A stretch of 64,000 bases of DNA from Auanema rhodensis (GCA_964057225.1 OZ059897.1:10850001-10914000), one strand, 5' to 3'; counted from the first letter of the stretch, positions 46,778 through 56,571 are shown. Program-made: numbers and translations. The notes: generated from the letters alone by a model not told the origin.

Positions 46778-47263
46778 CTAAGCCATTGGCCTTTTGCGAC
46801 GTTGTCCGTCGCATAATGACCCATGATGCTTATCAGAGTTGCATTTGTAGCAGTTAGTGCTACAGGGATGCTCGTGTAGAGCCGATAAGCATCGTAAGCA
46901 TAATTTCAATTGATGAGCGCGGATTCCACGCTCCATAACAGATGAATAGATGGGACAATTGCCTGTGCGGTGACCATCAGTAGTCACCTGATCGCAAAAT
47001 AGGCAAGTTTTCGTTGATTGCGTTTGTAATCGAATCAAATTCTGATTTTCATTCAGAATTTTCATAGCTTCAGAAATGATTCTGAAGTGATTGTCCAAAT
47101 ACTCACTCATGTATTGGAACTTTCGATTTAAACGATTTTCAACGAGAACAAGAGTTCGAATAGAGGTAGGAAGGTTAGAATAGGAAGGATCTTTCAATTC
47201 TTCCTCAAAAGATGGTTCATTATGAACTGTAATAGAATGTTCAATGTTAAAATCTTCTATCAA
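46778..47263 (-). CDS. Small zinc-knuckle protein ORF161, long element
   Basis: 161 residues between env and the 3' LTR, overlapping env by 17 nt in a different frame. The N-terminal half is charged and helical-looking (about 35-80). The C-terminal half carries three cysteine/histidine knuckles: CLFC-x6-GH-x4-C, a CLRC group, and CYKC-x4-HH-x3-C, ending in a basic RRKR tail. This is the layout of the gag knuckle region at 53076-53276. The frame is intact in all three copies while pol and env are broken. It may be a 3' accessory protein or a gag-derived domain moved downstream; expression is unproven. Confidence 0.62.
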   Translation of the reverse strand: MIEDFNIEHSITVHNEPSFEEELKDPSYSNLPTSIRTLVLVENRLNRKFQYMSEYLDNHFRIISEAMKILNENQNLIRLQTQSTKTCLFCDQVTTDGHRTGNCPIYSSVMERGIRAHQLKLCLRCLSALHEHPCSTNCYKCNSDKHHGSLCDGQRRKRPMA

Positions 47264-47693
47264 AACAAAGATTTCTAAGAATAAAGAAAAACTTGGTTGT
47301 TGTATCTTTTATGATTTTTATAGTACGGAAAGCTGTGATCAAGAAAAAATAAATGGCTGGAGTACAACCTAGGTATCCCAAAAAACATATGAGGATCAGA
47401 AAAACAACGCAGATTAAAAACATCATCCAGTGTTCTTTAAAAAGTTTCAAAAAAGGAATTATGTCAGGTATTATAACTGAATTCTGATTTGAATGAATTT
47501 CATTAGGTTCACTAGTAGATGAATTAAAATATAATTGTCCCGTTACAATTATATCAATTTTTTCATGATTACATTTAGTATGACAAACTTCATTTATAAT
47601 TGAATTATCTCTTTTAATATTGATATTTGTAATTTCATTGAAGGGTGAACATTTAATCATGAATACATCTTTTGAACACTCGATCGGTATTCA
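47247..47693 (-). pseudogene. Envelope C-terminal part, long element
   Basis: In frame with the upstream envelope ORF and separated from it only by the TGA at 47691-47693; the first ATG is at 47660. It contains the cysteine-bearing stem, one strong transmembrane helix and a short cytoplasmic tail, as expected for the end of a class II glycoprotein. Confidence 0.75.
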
Positions 47694-49898
47694 TGTTTCT
47701 TTAGATGACATACAAGAAAACAATGCAGATGCACCCTGCCCACAAAAATAACATCCGGAGAGACTGATCAATAAGGGACGACAAGGTATATCATAGGAAA
47801 ATGTATTACTGTCATATAAAAGTTCAGAATCAATTGAAACTGTAGTTTCATCAGACTGAGTTCGAAAAGTTAAGGATGTATCGGGTTTATAGATTGTTTC
47901 CGTGTTTGCCACATACGGAGGTAAAATATGAGAAAAATGTGTGAAATTATGTTGTGGACATATACAGCCAGCAACATCGTTATTGATTTTGTTACAAGTA
48001 CAATCGATAACCGTTGTACATCTTGAAAAATTGTCGGAAGTGTCTGCCTTCGAAATACATTGTACCATAAATGGAAAATGTGGTTCAACAGCAAAGATTT
48101 GATTGTTTGAAGCAACAAAATAATAATTATGAAGTGGAGTAGGAGGTTTGTCTTGTGTATTGATCGTCATATTGAAAAAAGAGTAATTCATCTTCAAATA
48201 TGGTGGAATTGTGATATTATAAATATTTTTATCTTTAACAATATGTGTTGTAATTTCAAAAGTTGAAGATGTTGTCCAATCTTCACATTTAAATACTTCA
48301 AATATGTCGTCCGAAGTAGGTACATGTTCTAATTTGTAGAAAAGACAAGGGTTTTCCCAAAATGTCAAACAACGCCATATATGTGCTGAAGATCGGACAC
48401 ATTTGGATTGTGTTGGATAATTATATGGTTCGAATTCAGAAATACGAGAGCGATGATTCATAGTTTCACAAGTTTGATCACAAGATCCCATATGAGCACA
48501 TCGAAAATCAACGGTTAGTTTAGGCAAAGTAGCCTTTGTAAAAAATTTTGTGGTTTTCTTACATTCAAAACTTGTATATAATTTTCGAATTTGAATATAA
48601 CCAATAGAATGATTTTTAAATTTTATATCCAGGCATAAATCTTTAACTCCAGGAGAAAAAACTATTTGATCACTATATTGGTGATAACATTGAGTACGAT
48701 TCAGACAATGTGTAGAAACTGAATGAATAACGTGATGATCGGTACAAGCAGTAGCATTATTGATAAAAAATATTGTAAGTATACTGATAATTGATAATCG
48801 AGAACCTCTTTTCCAAAATAGAGGATATAATTTAGGTTCTATATGTGGAATATTTTCAGATGAAATTGGAGGAGGTTCAATAACTCCTAATTCGATATCA
48901 TTCTGTTCCGGAGTATGAGGTCTATATGTGAAAAAAGAAGATATGTAACGAATAGTATTAGACCAGGAATTATATCGATATTGATGGAATCCTATGCGTA
49001 TACAACAACAAAGGATGCCAAATAAACAACAAAGTGGTAAGAACAATGACCACATGGCAAGATGAGGAGCACAATGTGGGTTTCCAAGCAAATGTATGGA
49101 TAAAAACTTTGCCTCATCACATACTACAGAATTTACAGATGCTACGGGTAAAAATATCGATATTATTGTAAAAATTAAAATTGCAGACGTCATTGCTGAT
49201 TTGAAATTCTTTCGCGAAGCGTATGTGATGTGATTCCGTAAAGGTAAGGTGCGAACACGGTTTGCGTTTGTTTCAGTAGATGGTTTTACGTCGTTTTGGT
49301 CAATGGTAGGCAAAATTATGGTTTGTTTTGCTTTACTTGTGTTTTTCTTTTGTAATTTTTTACGATTATCGTCAGGCGTATGACCTGGACCCCATAATTG
49401 TAATTCAGCTTCTTCCTCAAGGATCGGATTATGTATCGAAGAAATTTTGGACGTAGGTATGTAAATTTTTTGAGGATTATTAATATCTATTGGTTCAGGA
49501 CATGTAACCACATTGTTCGTTTCATGGATTGAAGGTACAGGTGAGTTTGATCTTATAATATATTCCTGTATTGGTTGAGCATCAAGGTTCATCATATCCG
49601 AAGCAGATCCTACCTTCAAAGACAATGAAGTGTCTTCGGAAGGAGTAGATTGAGGAATTGATGTCATATCAGGTAAAACACTTCGTAATTCAAGTGGATA
49701 TAGATGATTTAAGGAACGAGATATGATGTTCCCAGCTGGAGTGAGAACTTTAGCTGTACGAATGAATCCATCAGAACTACTTATAAGTTCTGTGATTCGA
49801 CCAAGTTTCCATTGACCACGAGGTGAGTTATCATTATGTATAACTACAATTTCACCAATATTAGGTTTATTGGCATTTGCTGAAGGTTGTTTTCGGGA
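47691..49898 (-). pseudogene. DUF5641-envelope ORF, long element
   Basis: Open from the deletion junction at 49898 to the TGA at 47691; the first ATG is at 49667 (658 residues). The lead-in encodes the DUF5641 domain that belongs to the integrase polyprotein. From the ATG: polar region 1-155, hydrophobic segments about 158-178 and 205-225, and a signal-like segment 290-303 followed by the first ectodomain cysteine. The ectodomain has CAHMGSC (390-396) and CLTFWENPCLF (433-443), dense cysteines and about seven N-x-S/T sites. Compared with the two fragments it reads through the TAG codon (CAG here) for 15 more residues. It is a phlebovirus-Gc-like envelope of the Cer7/Tas kind, inferred from motifs. 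Confidence 0.8.
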
Positions 49899-50098
49899 TC
49901 ATAGACCATTTCAAAATGAATGGCACGTATGGTTAAGCAAGTAAAAAGACATACATAGACCTTATGTCCACTTTTAAGCATAATAGGTCCAAATAAGTCG
50001 CAACCAGTGTTAAGAAATGGTTTAGTTAATATCACTCTATCTTTAGGCAATGAAGGCATATCAGGAGTGCCATATGGTAAAGATTGATATTTATTGCA
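49844..50098 (-). pseudogene. Integrase core remnant
   Basis: Continues the pol frame after the TAA at 50099-50101. It holds the start of the integrase core: GCDLFGP carries the first catalytic Asp, and TIRAIHFEMV is the following strand. At 49899 the frame hits the deletion junction and ends in 18 codons of out-of-frame DUF5641 sequence. The second catalytic Asp and the catalytic Glu are gone, so integration activity is lost. Confidence 0.8.
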
Positions 50099-52261
50099 TT
50101 AATGACATCTCTTTAAAGTTTGTTTTATAATTGCTGCAGCGCGAGCAATAAAATAAGTTTGACGAAGATGTGTGATCAAAAATTCTTTTCCTTGATGAAA
50201 AGATGCGCGATGAGCGTCCATAATTATGTGTTGAGTGAATAATGAGTTGCGAGGAAGATAAATTGGGTTTTTTGTATCATAGGATAGTAAAGAATTTTGT
50301 AATCGGCTTCTTACTCGAATTATCTCGTTATCATAATGATAGAAATGATAACCAGGATATTGTCGTCGTAAATCATCAATAATGAGATGATCTTGAGCTT
50401 GTCGAATTAAAATAGTACGTATTATCTTCAAATCAGTTGTTAAAACGGGATATGATGTTGATATTTGTGAAATATTCCGTAATTTATGTCCATTTTGATT
50501 TTTAAATGTTTTTAAATGCCAAATTTTTATAATTTTAGCCAAACGGGCTAACAAACGTAAAGTTGCAAAATGACCGTTATGATAAGCTAGGTTATGTTCC
50601 AAGGGTACAGATATAGCTTGAGCTATAAGTAATGATACAGGTGAAACATGCATCACTTGCAAGGAACCATATGGTGTTAAAGCTTGAACGGTTCTGTTAA
50701 GAATCCGCTGTGGTCCAAGAAGCCACATAGATTCCTGAAGTTGATATTTATTGGCTCCTCGTGAACCAATGTCAGCCGGATTATAATCCGTAGTAACATG
50801 GTAAAATTGAACATTAATCGAATGTTCTTCTAATACACGGGTCATATGTTGTACATTTTGAACTTGTTTTGCTATGAAGTCAGGTAATTGCTTATTTGTT
50901 AAAATCCATGATAACGCAATGCTGCTATCACTTACAATATTTAGTTTTTTACATGGTAATTCCATTAATATTGTGTGAGAAAGTCTCATAGCTAATCGAA
51001 TAGCTAAGAGTTCCATGCGTGAAATTGTAATTGGTGTTTTAGGAGATAAGCGGCTTTTACCTGCTAGAATAGAACTCATTTTGTTGTTTGTCTGTATGTA
51101 AGCACACACAGCTAACGCTGTTGAACTAGCGTCAGCAAAGACCCATAATGTACCTTCTTCAATAGATGGTGATAGTACACGAGGTACAGTAATCTTAGCA
51201 TAATTAATCTCGTTAATTATTGATGTCCAAGAGGCTGATAATTCAGAAGGTATAGTATCATCCCATTCTGTTTTAAGTGCAAAAATATCTCTAAGAATAA
51301 CCTTCAAGGGTAAAATTAATGGATTTGTTATACCCAAAGGATCATAAACTGAATGTAATTGTTGTAATGCGTTTCGTTTGGTTACTGTTGAGAGTTCCGG
51401 TATATTGAATCGAATTGAAAGGGAATCACTTAGAGCATTATAAGGTACTCCAAGAATTTTTAGTGGACAATCAGAGAGAATATCATCTTTATGAAGGTGC
51501 TGAAGAGCTTCTGACTTATTCGATGCGAATTCACAAACATGCATCGAAATATTTTGAAATAATTGTTGGGTAAGTGAACATTTCTGTTGAGCTTCATCTA
51601 TACTATCAGCAAATAATAGAATATTATCTACATATAATGTATTTAATATTTCATCTGATAAGTCAGTATTCAAAGAGCTTAAATACCAATTTACACTCAT
51701 GTTTAGAACGCTAGGTGAGGCAGTCAATCCAAATGGTATGCGTTTGAATCGAAAAACCTTAGTATTACTTGAGTTACAACTTCCTTGAGGATCCTTTACC
51801 CAAAAGAAACGGCAAAGATCCCGATGTTGCTTCTGTAAGCCTACTTGTAAAAAGGCTGATTGAATATCACAAGTAATAATGATTGGTTTTATTCTGGAAG
51901 CAATGAGAATGTTGAAAATATTGTTCACAAAACTTTTTCCAGTATATAGTATGTCGTTAAGGGATAATTTACCCTTAGTTTTAGCTGAAGCATCGAAAAC
52001 AACTCGTAAAGGTTTATTCGGCTTGTTTGTATTCCATACCCCATGATGTGGAATATAATGACATATAATATCAGAATTATGATTATTGTTGGAAGTTTCA
52101 AAAGGAACTTCTTCAATGATACCGTTATCGATATAATCATCAATAATTTTACTGTACATTTCCAATTTCGAAGGATTTGCTTGTAAAGTTTTGAACAATG
52201 CCAAAAATTTCAATTTCAAATATGTATCGAAGCATATCATTATGTTGTAATGGTTTATCAT
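50099..52261 (-). pseudogene. pol: reverse transcriptase, RNase H and start of integrase
   Basis: 720-residue open frame. RT: RVVFDASA (87-94), CDIQSAF with the first catalytic Asp (D132), PFGLTASPSVL (176-186), and the catalytic turn as YVDN (210-213) instead of the usual YVDD. RNase H: FADAS (D377), SRMELLA (E417), IVSDSS (D445), NPADIGSRG (D497). Integrase zinc domain: DAHRASFHQGK (682-692) and KRCH at the very end, where TAA interrupts the HHCC motif just before its last cysteine. The start is unreliable: the family normally has more residues between the protease end and LEMYSKIIDDY, so the ATG at 52261 is probably an accident of a deletion and frameshift. Confidence 0.85.
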
Positions 52262-53333
52262 TAATTGTTATTAACGTAACAGAATGATTTTGATATGGTA
52301 TTTCCCCATACAAGGTATAACCGAAACTGGTATTCTGCATTCTTAATGTAGAAGGTAACTCAAGTTCAGAATTCATATGAACGAATAACTTATAGCGATC
52401 TAATCCAATTAGAATATCTGGTTCAAATGCCTGACCATCAATCATTGGATTAGCTAAAGTTATATTGTTTCTTTTAATGAATGAACGATCATTATTGTCT
52501 AAAAGTGGAGCTCTTAATGATGTAGCTATGAATGGTTTCGTAAGCATGTTGGTTATGATGATACTGCCATTAAAAGTATAAAAAATAGTTTTCACTTCTT
52601 TACATTCATGTGTTTCGCTGAGGCCACCTATTCCAAAGAATGTGCGATGTTGAACTTTGTTAATAGGCAATTGAAGATCCTTAGCTATATCACTACGTAT
52701 GAAAGACCGCATTGAGCCACTGTCAATCACTACCTTTACTGTGATATATTTATTTTGTGTGTAACTGAATATATGTGTCATAGCTGTTTTCAATACAATT
52801 TGACTCATCTCGATATCATGGGTATCCTCGGTATGTGTAAGCAATTGTAATTGTGTATTCTTAGGTTCAGTAACTATTAATGTTACTGGTAGATGATTGA
52901 AAAATGCTGGTTGTACTGTAGGTACTGTTTGTGATACAGTTGGTGTAGAAATGATGTCATTTTTATTTTGTGAGACTGTAAGGTCTGGAGTTTGTTGTCC
53001 TGCACTTTCTGTTATGATCATGCTTGTGGACGATATAGGTTTTACAGGACTCTTTGTTTCACGATCTAAATTTAGACATAAGCAACTGTTGTGTTCATTT
53101 TTGCATTTCGGGCATTTCGGTCGAGAACAATCACGACTGCGATGTGAAGTAGAGAAACAAAGCCAGCATACTTCTTTGTTCTTTAAGATTTCACGTTTTT
53201 TCTGTGGTGTGTCATAAGTACGGCAATAATAAGATGGATGTCCTTCTTTACCACAAAAAACACAAGTCCAAATCTTTTTAGTGGATTTGTCGAAAGTTTT
53301 ATCAACATGTTTTCCACGATTTGGTGAATTATG
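52149..53333 (-). pseudogene. Zinc-knuckle and aspartic protease (DUF1758-type) region
   Basis: Open frame that begins right after the TGA ending gag and stays in the gag frame; the first ATG (53021) is internal. Before the ATG it encodes CVFC-x4-H-x4-C and CWLC-x4-H-x4-C, then a CPKC-x3-H group (53076-53276), the nucleocapsid-type knuckles. After the ATG, VIDSGSMRSFI (98-108) is the aspartic protease active site (DSG) and FGIGGLSE (129-136) the flap-like region. The frame ends at 52149, overlapping the RT frame by 113 nt, where a family-level gap suggests a deletion. Confidence 0.8.
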
Positions 53334-54386
53334 TCAGTCATGTTCTGAATTTCGTTTTCTAGTGTCCATTAAACTGAATTCATAAATTCGTGAAGAGAGA
53401 TGTTGATAAATGTCATCCATTGATTGATCTAGAGGATCTGGTTGACGATATAGTTCACTCATTATATAATGAGGAAATTTTTCAGCGCAAATAGCAAAGA
53501 AAAATGCAGGACCAATATGACTTCCAGCGGCTGTAATTTGACGATCATAGCTTTGGATCAAATCAAATAATTGCTTACAGCTTTTTGCATCAGAAGCAGG
53601 AGATAAATTTTTCATTTTCCTCAATAATTGAAGTTTATCTGTAGCATATCTCATATATGCATCTTCAAGTGCTTTTCTCAGTAAGAGATAGTTGTTTTCA
53701 TTAGGTTCAATACCCCTTATAACGACCAAAGCTTTATCGGATAAGCCTTCGAGTAAAATGTTCACTTTATCAAGTATGGAATATTGTGAATTTTGATGTA
53801 TCATGTTATTAAATCTTGACCAATAGAGTTTGAAATTTTCGGGTGTACCATCGAAAGTCGGTATTTGTGTTACCGGACGTTGAATGTGATTGCTTGTTTG
53901 TAACAATTGTAATAAATTTGAATAAATTTGTGTTGTTTCGGCACCAGTGCTTTCGATTACTTTTTCTTTCTTTTTCTCGGGAAGTAGTGATTCCACGAAT
54001 GCAATTGCTGTTTTAATATGACTGATACGGTCAAGGAATAATAACCTTTGTTCGTCAGCTATATTGTAAGCTTGACGATTGTTTGGATTTTCTTCAAGTT
54101 CTTCGTATAATGCTTTCATTTCGTTTCGAAGTTCCTTATCAGAATCTTTGAAAACGGTTTGGTATTTTTCTATGTTTCTGTTCACTGTGTCGAGAGCAGT
54201 AGAGAGCTCGTTCAATACCAATTCATGATTGCGTAAATTTGATTGCAGTAAAATAATTCTATCGTATGTTATTTCTGAATCAGATACCCCGGCGGGTTCG
54301 TTGTCGAGAAGATTTGCGTAACGTTTGAGCAAAACGGATAAGAAGTCGTATGAACGACGAATTTTGCCAACAAATGAGGAGGCCAT
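53334..54386 (-). CDS. gag: gag (DUF1759)
   Basis: 350 residues. Residues 1-165 are charged and helix-rich, with a probable coiled coil about 45-140. Residues about 172-320 match the DUF1759 capsid-like domain of BEL/Pao Gag (IPTFDGTPENFKLYWSRF at 175-192, then LLEGLSDKAL). It ends at TGA, after which the same frame continues into the zinc knuckles and protease. So either gag-pro is made by UGA read-through (the next base is C, a leaky context) or a nonsense mutation has split one polyprotein. A single copy cannot decide. Confidence 0.85.
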   Translation of the reverse strand: MASSFVGKIRRSYDFLSVLLKRYANLLDNEPAGVSDSEITYDRIILLQSNLRNHELVLNELSTALDTVNRNIEKYQTVFKDSDKELRNEMKALYEELEENPNNRQAYNIADEQRLLFLDRISHIKTAIAFVESLLPEKKKEKVIESTGAETTQIYSNLLQLLQTSNHIQRPVTQIPTFDGTPENFKLYWSRFNNMIHQNSQYSILDKVNILLEGLSDKALVVIRGIEPNENNYLLLRKALEDAYMRYATDKLQLLRKMKNLSPASDAKSCKQLFDLIQSYDRQITAAGSHIGPAFFFAICAEKFPHYIMSELYRQPDPLDQSMDDIYQHLSSRIYEFSLMDTRKRNSEHD

Positions 54387-54651
54387 TTCTAACGCTGTGT
54401 GAGGCGTAATAGGTAAGCTTCTATAGCTGATAATGATAAATAAAATTCAGAAAATGAGAGTGAACAAGAAATGAAAGTTGTACAAAGTACAACAAATGAG
54501 TATGAGATATACGACTTGTCGTATCTTGGAGCGTTATTATGCTCCGAAATTATATCGATTACTGCAGGCAAATTCACGCCTGAGCTGATGGACTTAAGAG
54601 TCGCCACCAAATCAAATGATAAAGTACCTGTTGAAGCAGTGACCTGAGTCG
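54387..54651 (-). other. Retroelement 5' leader
   Basis: Untranslated leader between primer site and gag. It contains a 73-codon ORF (54389-54610) ending just before the gag ATG. I recognise no domain in it and would treat it as an upstream ORF at most. Confidence 0.5.
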
Positions 54652-54669
54652 TGATGGTCGATGCACCAA
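54652..54669 (-). other. Primer-binding site
   Basis: Minus strand TGGTGCATCGACC begins one base after the 5' LTR. It is complementary to a tRNA 3' end GGTCGATGCACCA, including the CCA. The acceptor it implies (GCATCGA.../...TCGATGC-A) is closest, among tRNAs I know, to tRNA-Gly(GCC). It is not the tRNA-His of the array. Confidence 0.7.
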
Positions 54670-54965
54670 TGTCGCTTCGGCGAAGGTATTCGGTTGTCGG
54701 TATTCCGATGAGAATTAATAGAACAGATAGTCAGCGGTAGAATGCTTTATTAAAGAATTAACAATTCAACAAAATATAGATCGTCTATAGTCCGTTGAGG
54801 TTTGGTTGAGGTATATCGTATTTTCCGATCCCAAGGATGAAGATATGGGAAGGCGGGCCGAAAAGTACAATCTGAAATAGACAAAGTAAAGGAAAACGAT
54901 AAAAACAAAACTGAAATGGAACAAAACATAGAAAAAAGGATAAAAAATAATCGCTAACCGCGACA
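54670..54965 (-). repeat. 5' LTR of the long element
   Basis: 296 bp; minus-strand AATAAA at 54746-54751 intact. The differences from the 3' LTR all lie within its left 130 bp. Confidence 0.9.
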
Positions 54966-54970
54966 TAGTT
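54966..54970. repeat. Target-site duplication, right
   Basis: TAGTT next to the 5' LTR; the tRNA gene begins 10 bp further on. Confidence 0.9.
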
Positions 54971-54980
54971 TGTAATACCG

Positions 54981-55046
54981 GCCCAAGTAGTATAGTGGTT
55001 AGTACTCCACGTTGTGGCCGTACAGGTTCGATTCCTGTCTTGGGCA
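54981..55046 (+). pseudogene. tRNA-His pseudogene, 6-nt deletion
   Basis: 66-nt copy that has lost GGCGAC, removing most of the 3' anticodon-stem strand and the variable loop. Otherwise consensus. This is the gene directly downstream of the retroelement target site; 10 bp separate the target duplication from it. Confidence 0.9.
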
Positions 55047-55306
55047 TTTTTTGTTTTGAAATTTAAATGCTATAAAATTATTGCTTGCTTGTCATGTTAG
55101 ATTTGTTTAATTTAAATACTTATTTAAGTTCCAACAATTTTCGATTAAATCACGTTCAATTAACTGTATTGTTTTCAAAAATAAAGACAAAATTCAACTT
55201 CTGTTCATTGAATTAGAATTTTCATGTTGTCACACAGAAATTGAAGAATCTTAGTTCATTTCAGTAACAATGAACACACTAACTTTGATAAGTTGTTGTA
55301 ATATCG

Positions 55307-55378
55307 GCCCAAGTAGTATAGTGGTTAGTACTCCACGTTGTGGCCGTGGCGACACAGATTCGATTCCTGTTTTGGGCA
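55307..55378 (+). tRNA. tRNA-His: tRNA-His(GTG), G53A+C66T class
   Basis: G53A and C66T; leader TTGATAAG. Confidence 0.82.
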
Positions 55379-55638
55379 TTTTTTGTTTTGAAATTTAACT
55401 GCTATGAAATTATTGCTTGCTTGTCATGTTAGATTTGTTTAATTTAAACACTTATTTAAGTTCCAACAATTTTCGATTAAATCACGTTCAATTAACTGTA
55501 TTGTTTTCAAAAATAAAGACAAAATTCAATTTCTGTTCATTGAATTAGAATTTTTATGTTGTCACACAGGAAATGAAGAATCTTAGTTCATTTCAGTAAC
55601 AATGAACACAATAACTTTGCTTAGTTGTTGTAATACCG

Positions 55639-55710
55639 GCCCAAGTAGTATAGTGGTTAGTACTCCACGTTGTGGCCGTGGCGACACAGGTTCGATTCCT
55701 GTCTTGGGCA
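55639..55710 (+). tRNA. tRNA-His: tRNA-His(GTG), consensus
   Basis: Consensus gene with a TACCGG leader but in a full 332-bp unit. Confidence 0.97.
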
Positions 55711-55970
55711 TTTTTTGTTTTGAAATTAAAATGCTATAAACATATTGCTTGCTTGTCATGTTAGATTTGTTTAATTCAAATACTTATTTAAGTTCTAACA
55801 ATTTTTGATTTAATCACGTTCAATTAACAGTATTGTTTTCAAAAATAAAGACATCTTTCAATTTCTGGTCATTGAATTAGAATTTTCATGTTGTCACACA
55901 GAAATTGAAGAATCTTAGTTCATTTCAGTAAAAATGAACACACTAACTTTGTTAAGTTGTTCTAATATCG

Positions 55971-56042
55971 GCCCAAGTAGTATAGTGGTTAGTACTCCAC
56001 GTTGTGGCCGTGGCGACACAGGTTCGATTCCTGTCTTGGGCA
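55971..56042 (+). tRNA. tRNA-His: tRNA-His(GTG), consensus
   Basis: Consensus gene, the last exact consensus copy in the window. Confidence 0.97.
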
Positions 56043-56302
56043 TTTTTTGTTTTGAAATTTAAATGCTATAAAATAATTGCTTGCTTGTCATGTTAGATTT
56101 GTTTAATTCAAATACTTATTTAAGTTCTAACAATTTTTGATTTAATCACGTTCAATTAACTGTATTGTTTTCAAAAATAAAGACAAAATTCAATTTCTGT
56201 TCATTGAATTAGAATTTTCATGTTGTCACACAGAAATTGAAGAATCTTAGTTCAATTCAGTAACAATGAACACACTAACTTTGTTAAGTTGTTGTAATAT
56301 CG

Positions 56303-56374
56303 GCCCAAGTAATATAGTGGTTAGTACTCCACGTTGTGGCCATGGCGACACAGGTTCGATTCCTGTCTTGGGCA
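56303..56374 (+). tRNA. tRNA-His: tRNA-His(GTG), G10A+G40A
   Basis: G10A plus a private G40A (C30-A40 mismatch in the anticodon stem). Its downstream spacer is cut off by the LTR remnant. Confidence 0.75.
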
Positions 56375-56436
56375 TTTTTTGTTTTGAAATTTAAATGCTA
56401 TAAAATTATTGCTTGCTTGTCATGTTAGATTTGTTT

Positions 56437-56571
56437 CCAAGGATGAAGATATGGGAAGGCGGGCCGAAAAGTACAATCTGAAATAGACAAAGTAAAGGAA
56501 AACGATAAAAACAAAACTGAAATGGAACAAAACATAGAAAAAAGGATAAAAAATAATCGCTAACCGCGACA
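56437..56571 (-). mobile_element. LTR remnant, 135 bp
   Basis: Right end of the 5' LTR (CCAAGGATG...GCGACA) followed by the same TAGTT and the same 6-nt-deleted tRNA as at 54966-55046. The left edge breaks into a tRNA spacer at TTGTTT. It is a duplicate of the right edge of the long element. Confidence 0.9.

Larger units (their letters stand above)
46470..54965 (-). mobile_element. BEL/Pao endogenous retrovirus-like element, nearly full length, defective
   Basis: 8496 bp on the minus strand with two 296-bp LTRs and a 5-bp target duplication (TAGTT). Order from its 5' end (right): LTR, primer site, leader, gag, zinc knuckles/protease, RT/RNase H, integrase, DUF5641-envelope, ORF161, LTR. It is BEL/Pao by its DUF1759 gag, DUF1758-type protease, RT motif order and DUF5641 tail. 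The breaks are a TGA between gag and protease (53334-53336), an apparent deletion with frameshift at the protease/RT join (near 52200), a TAA in the integrase zinc domain (50099-50101), loss of most of the integrase core (junction 49898/49899) and a TGA in env (47691-47693). The LTRs differ at 7 positions by my count. Confidence 0.93.

Noticed and set aside
51925..52143. 72-codon minus-strand ORF inside RT
   Set aside because: Out-of-frame shadow of the RT ORF.
52897..53217. 106-codon plus-strand ORF
   Set aside because: Antisense to the zinc-knuckle/protease region; its cysteines mirror the sense strand by chance.
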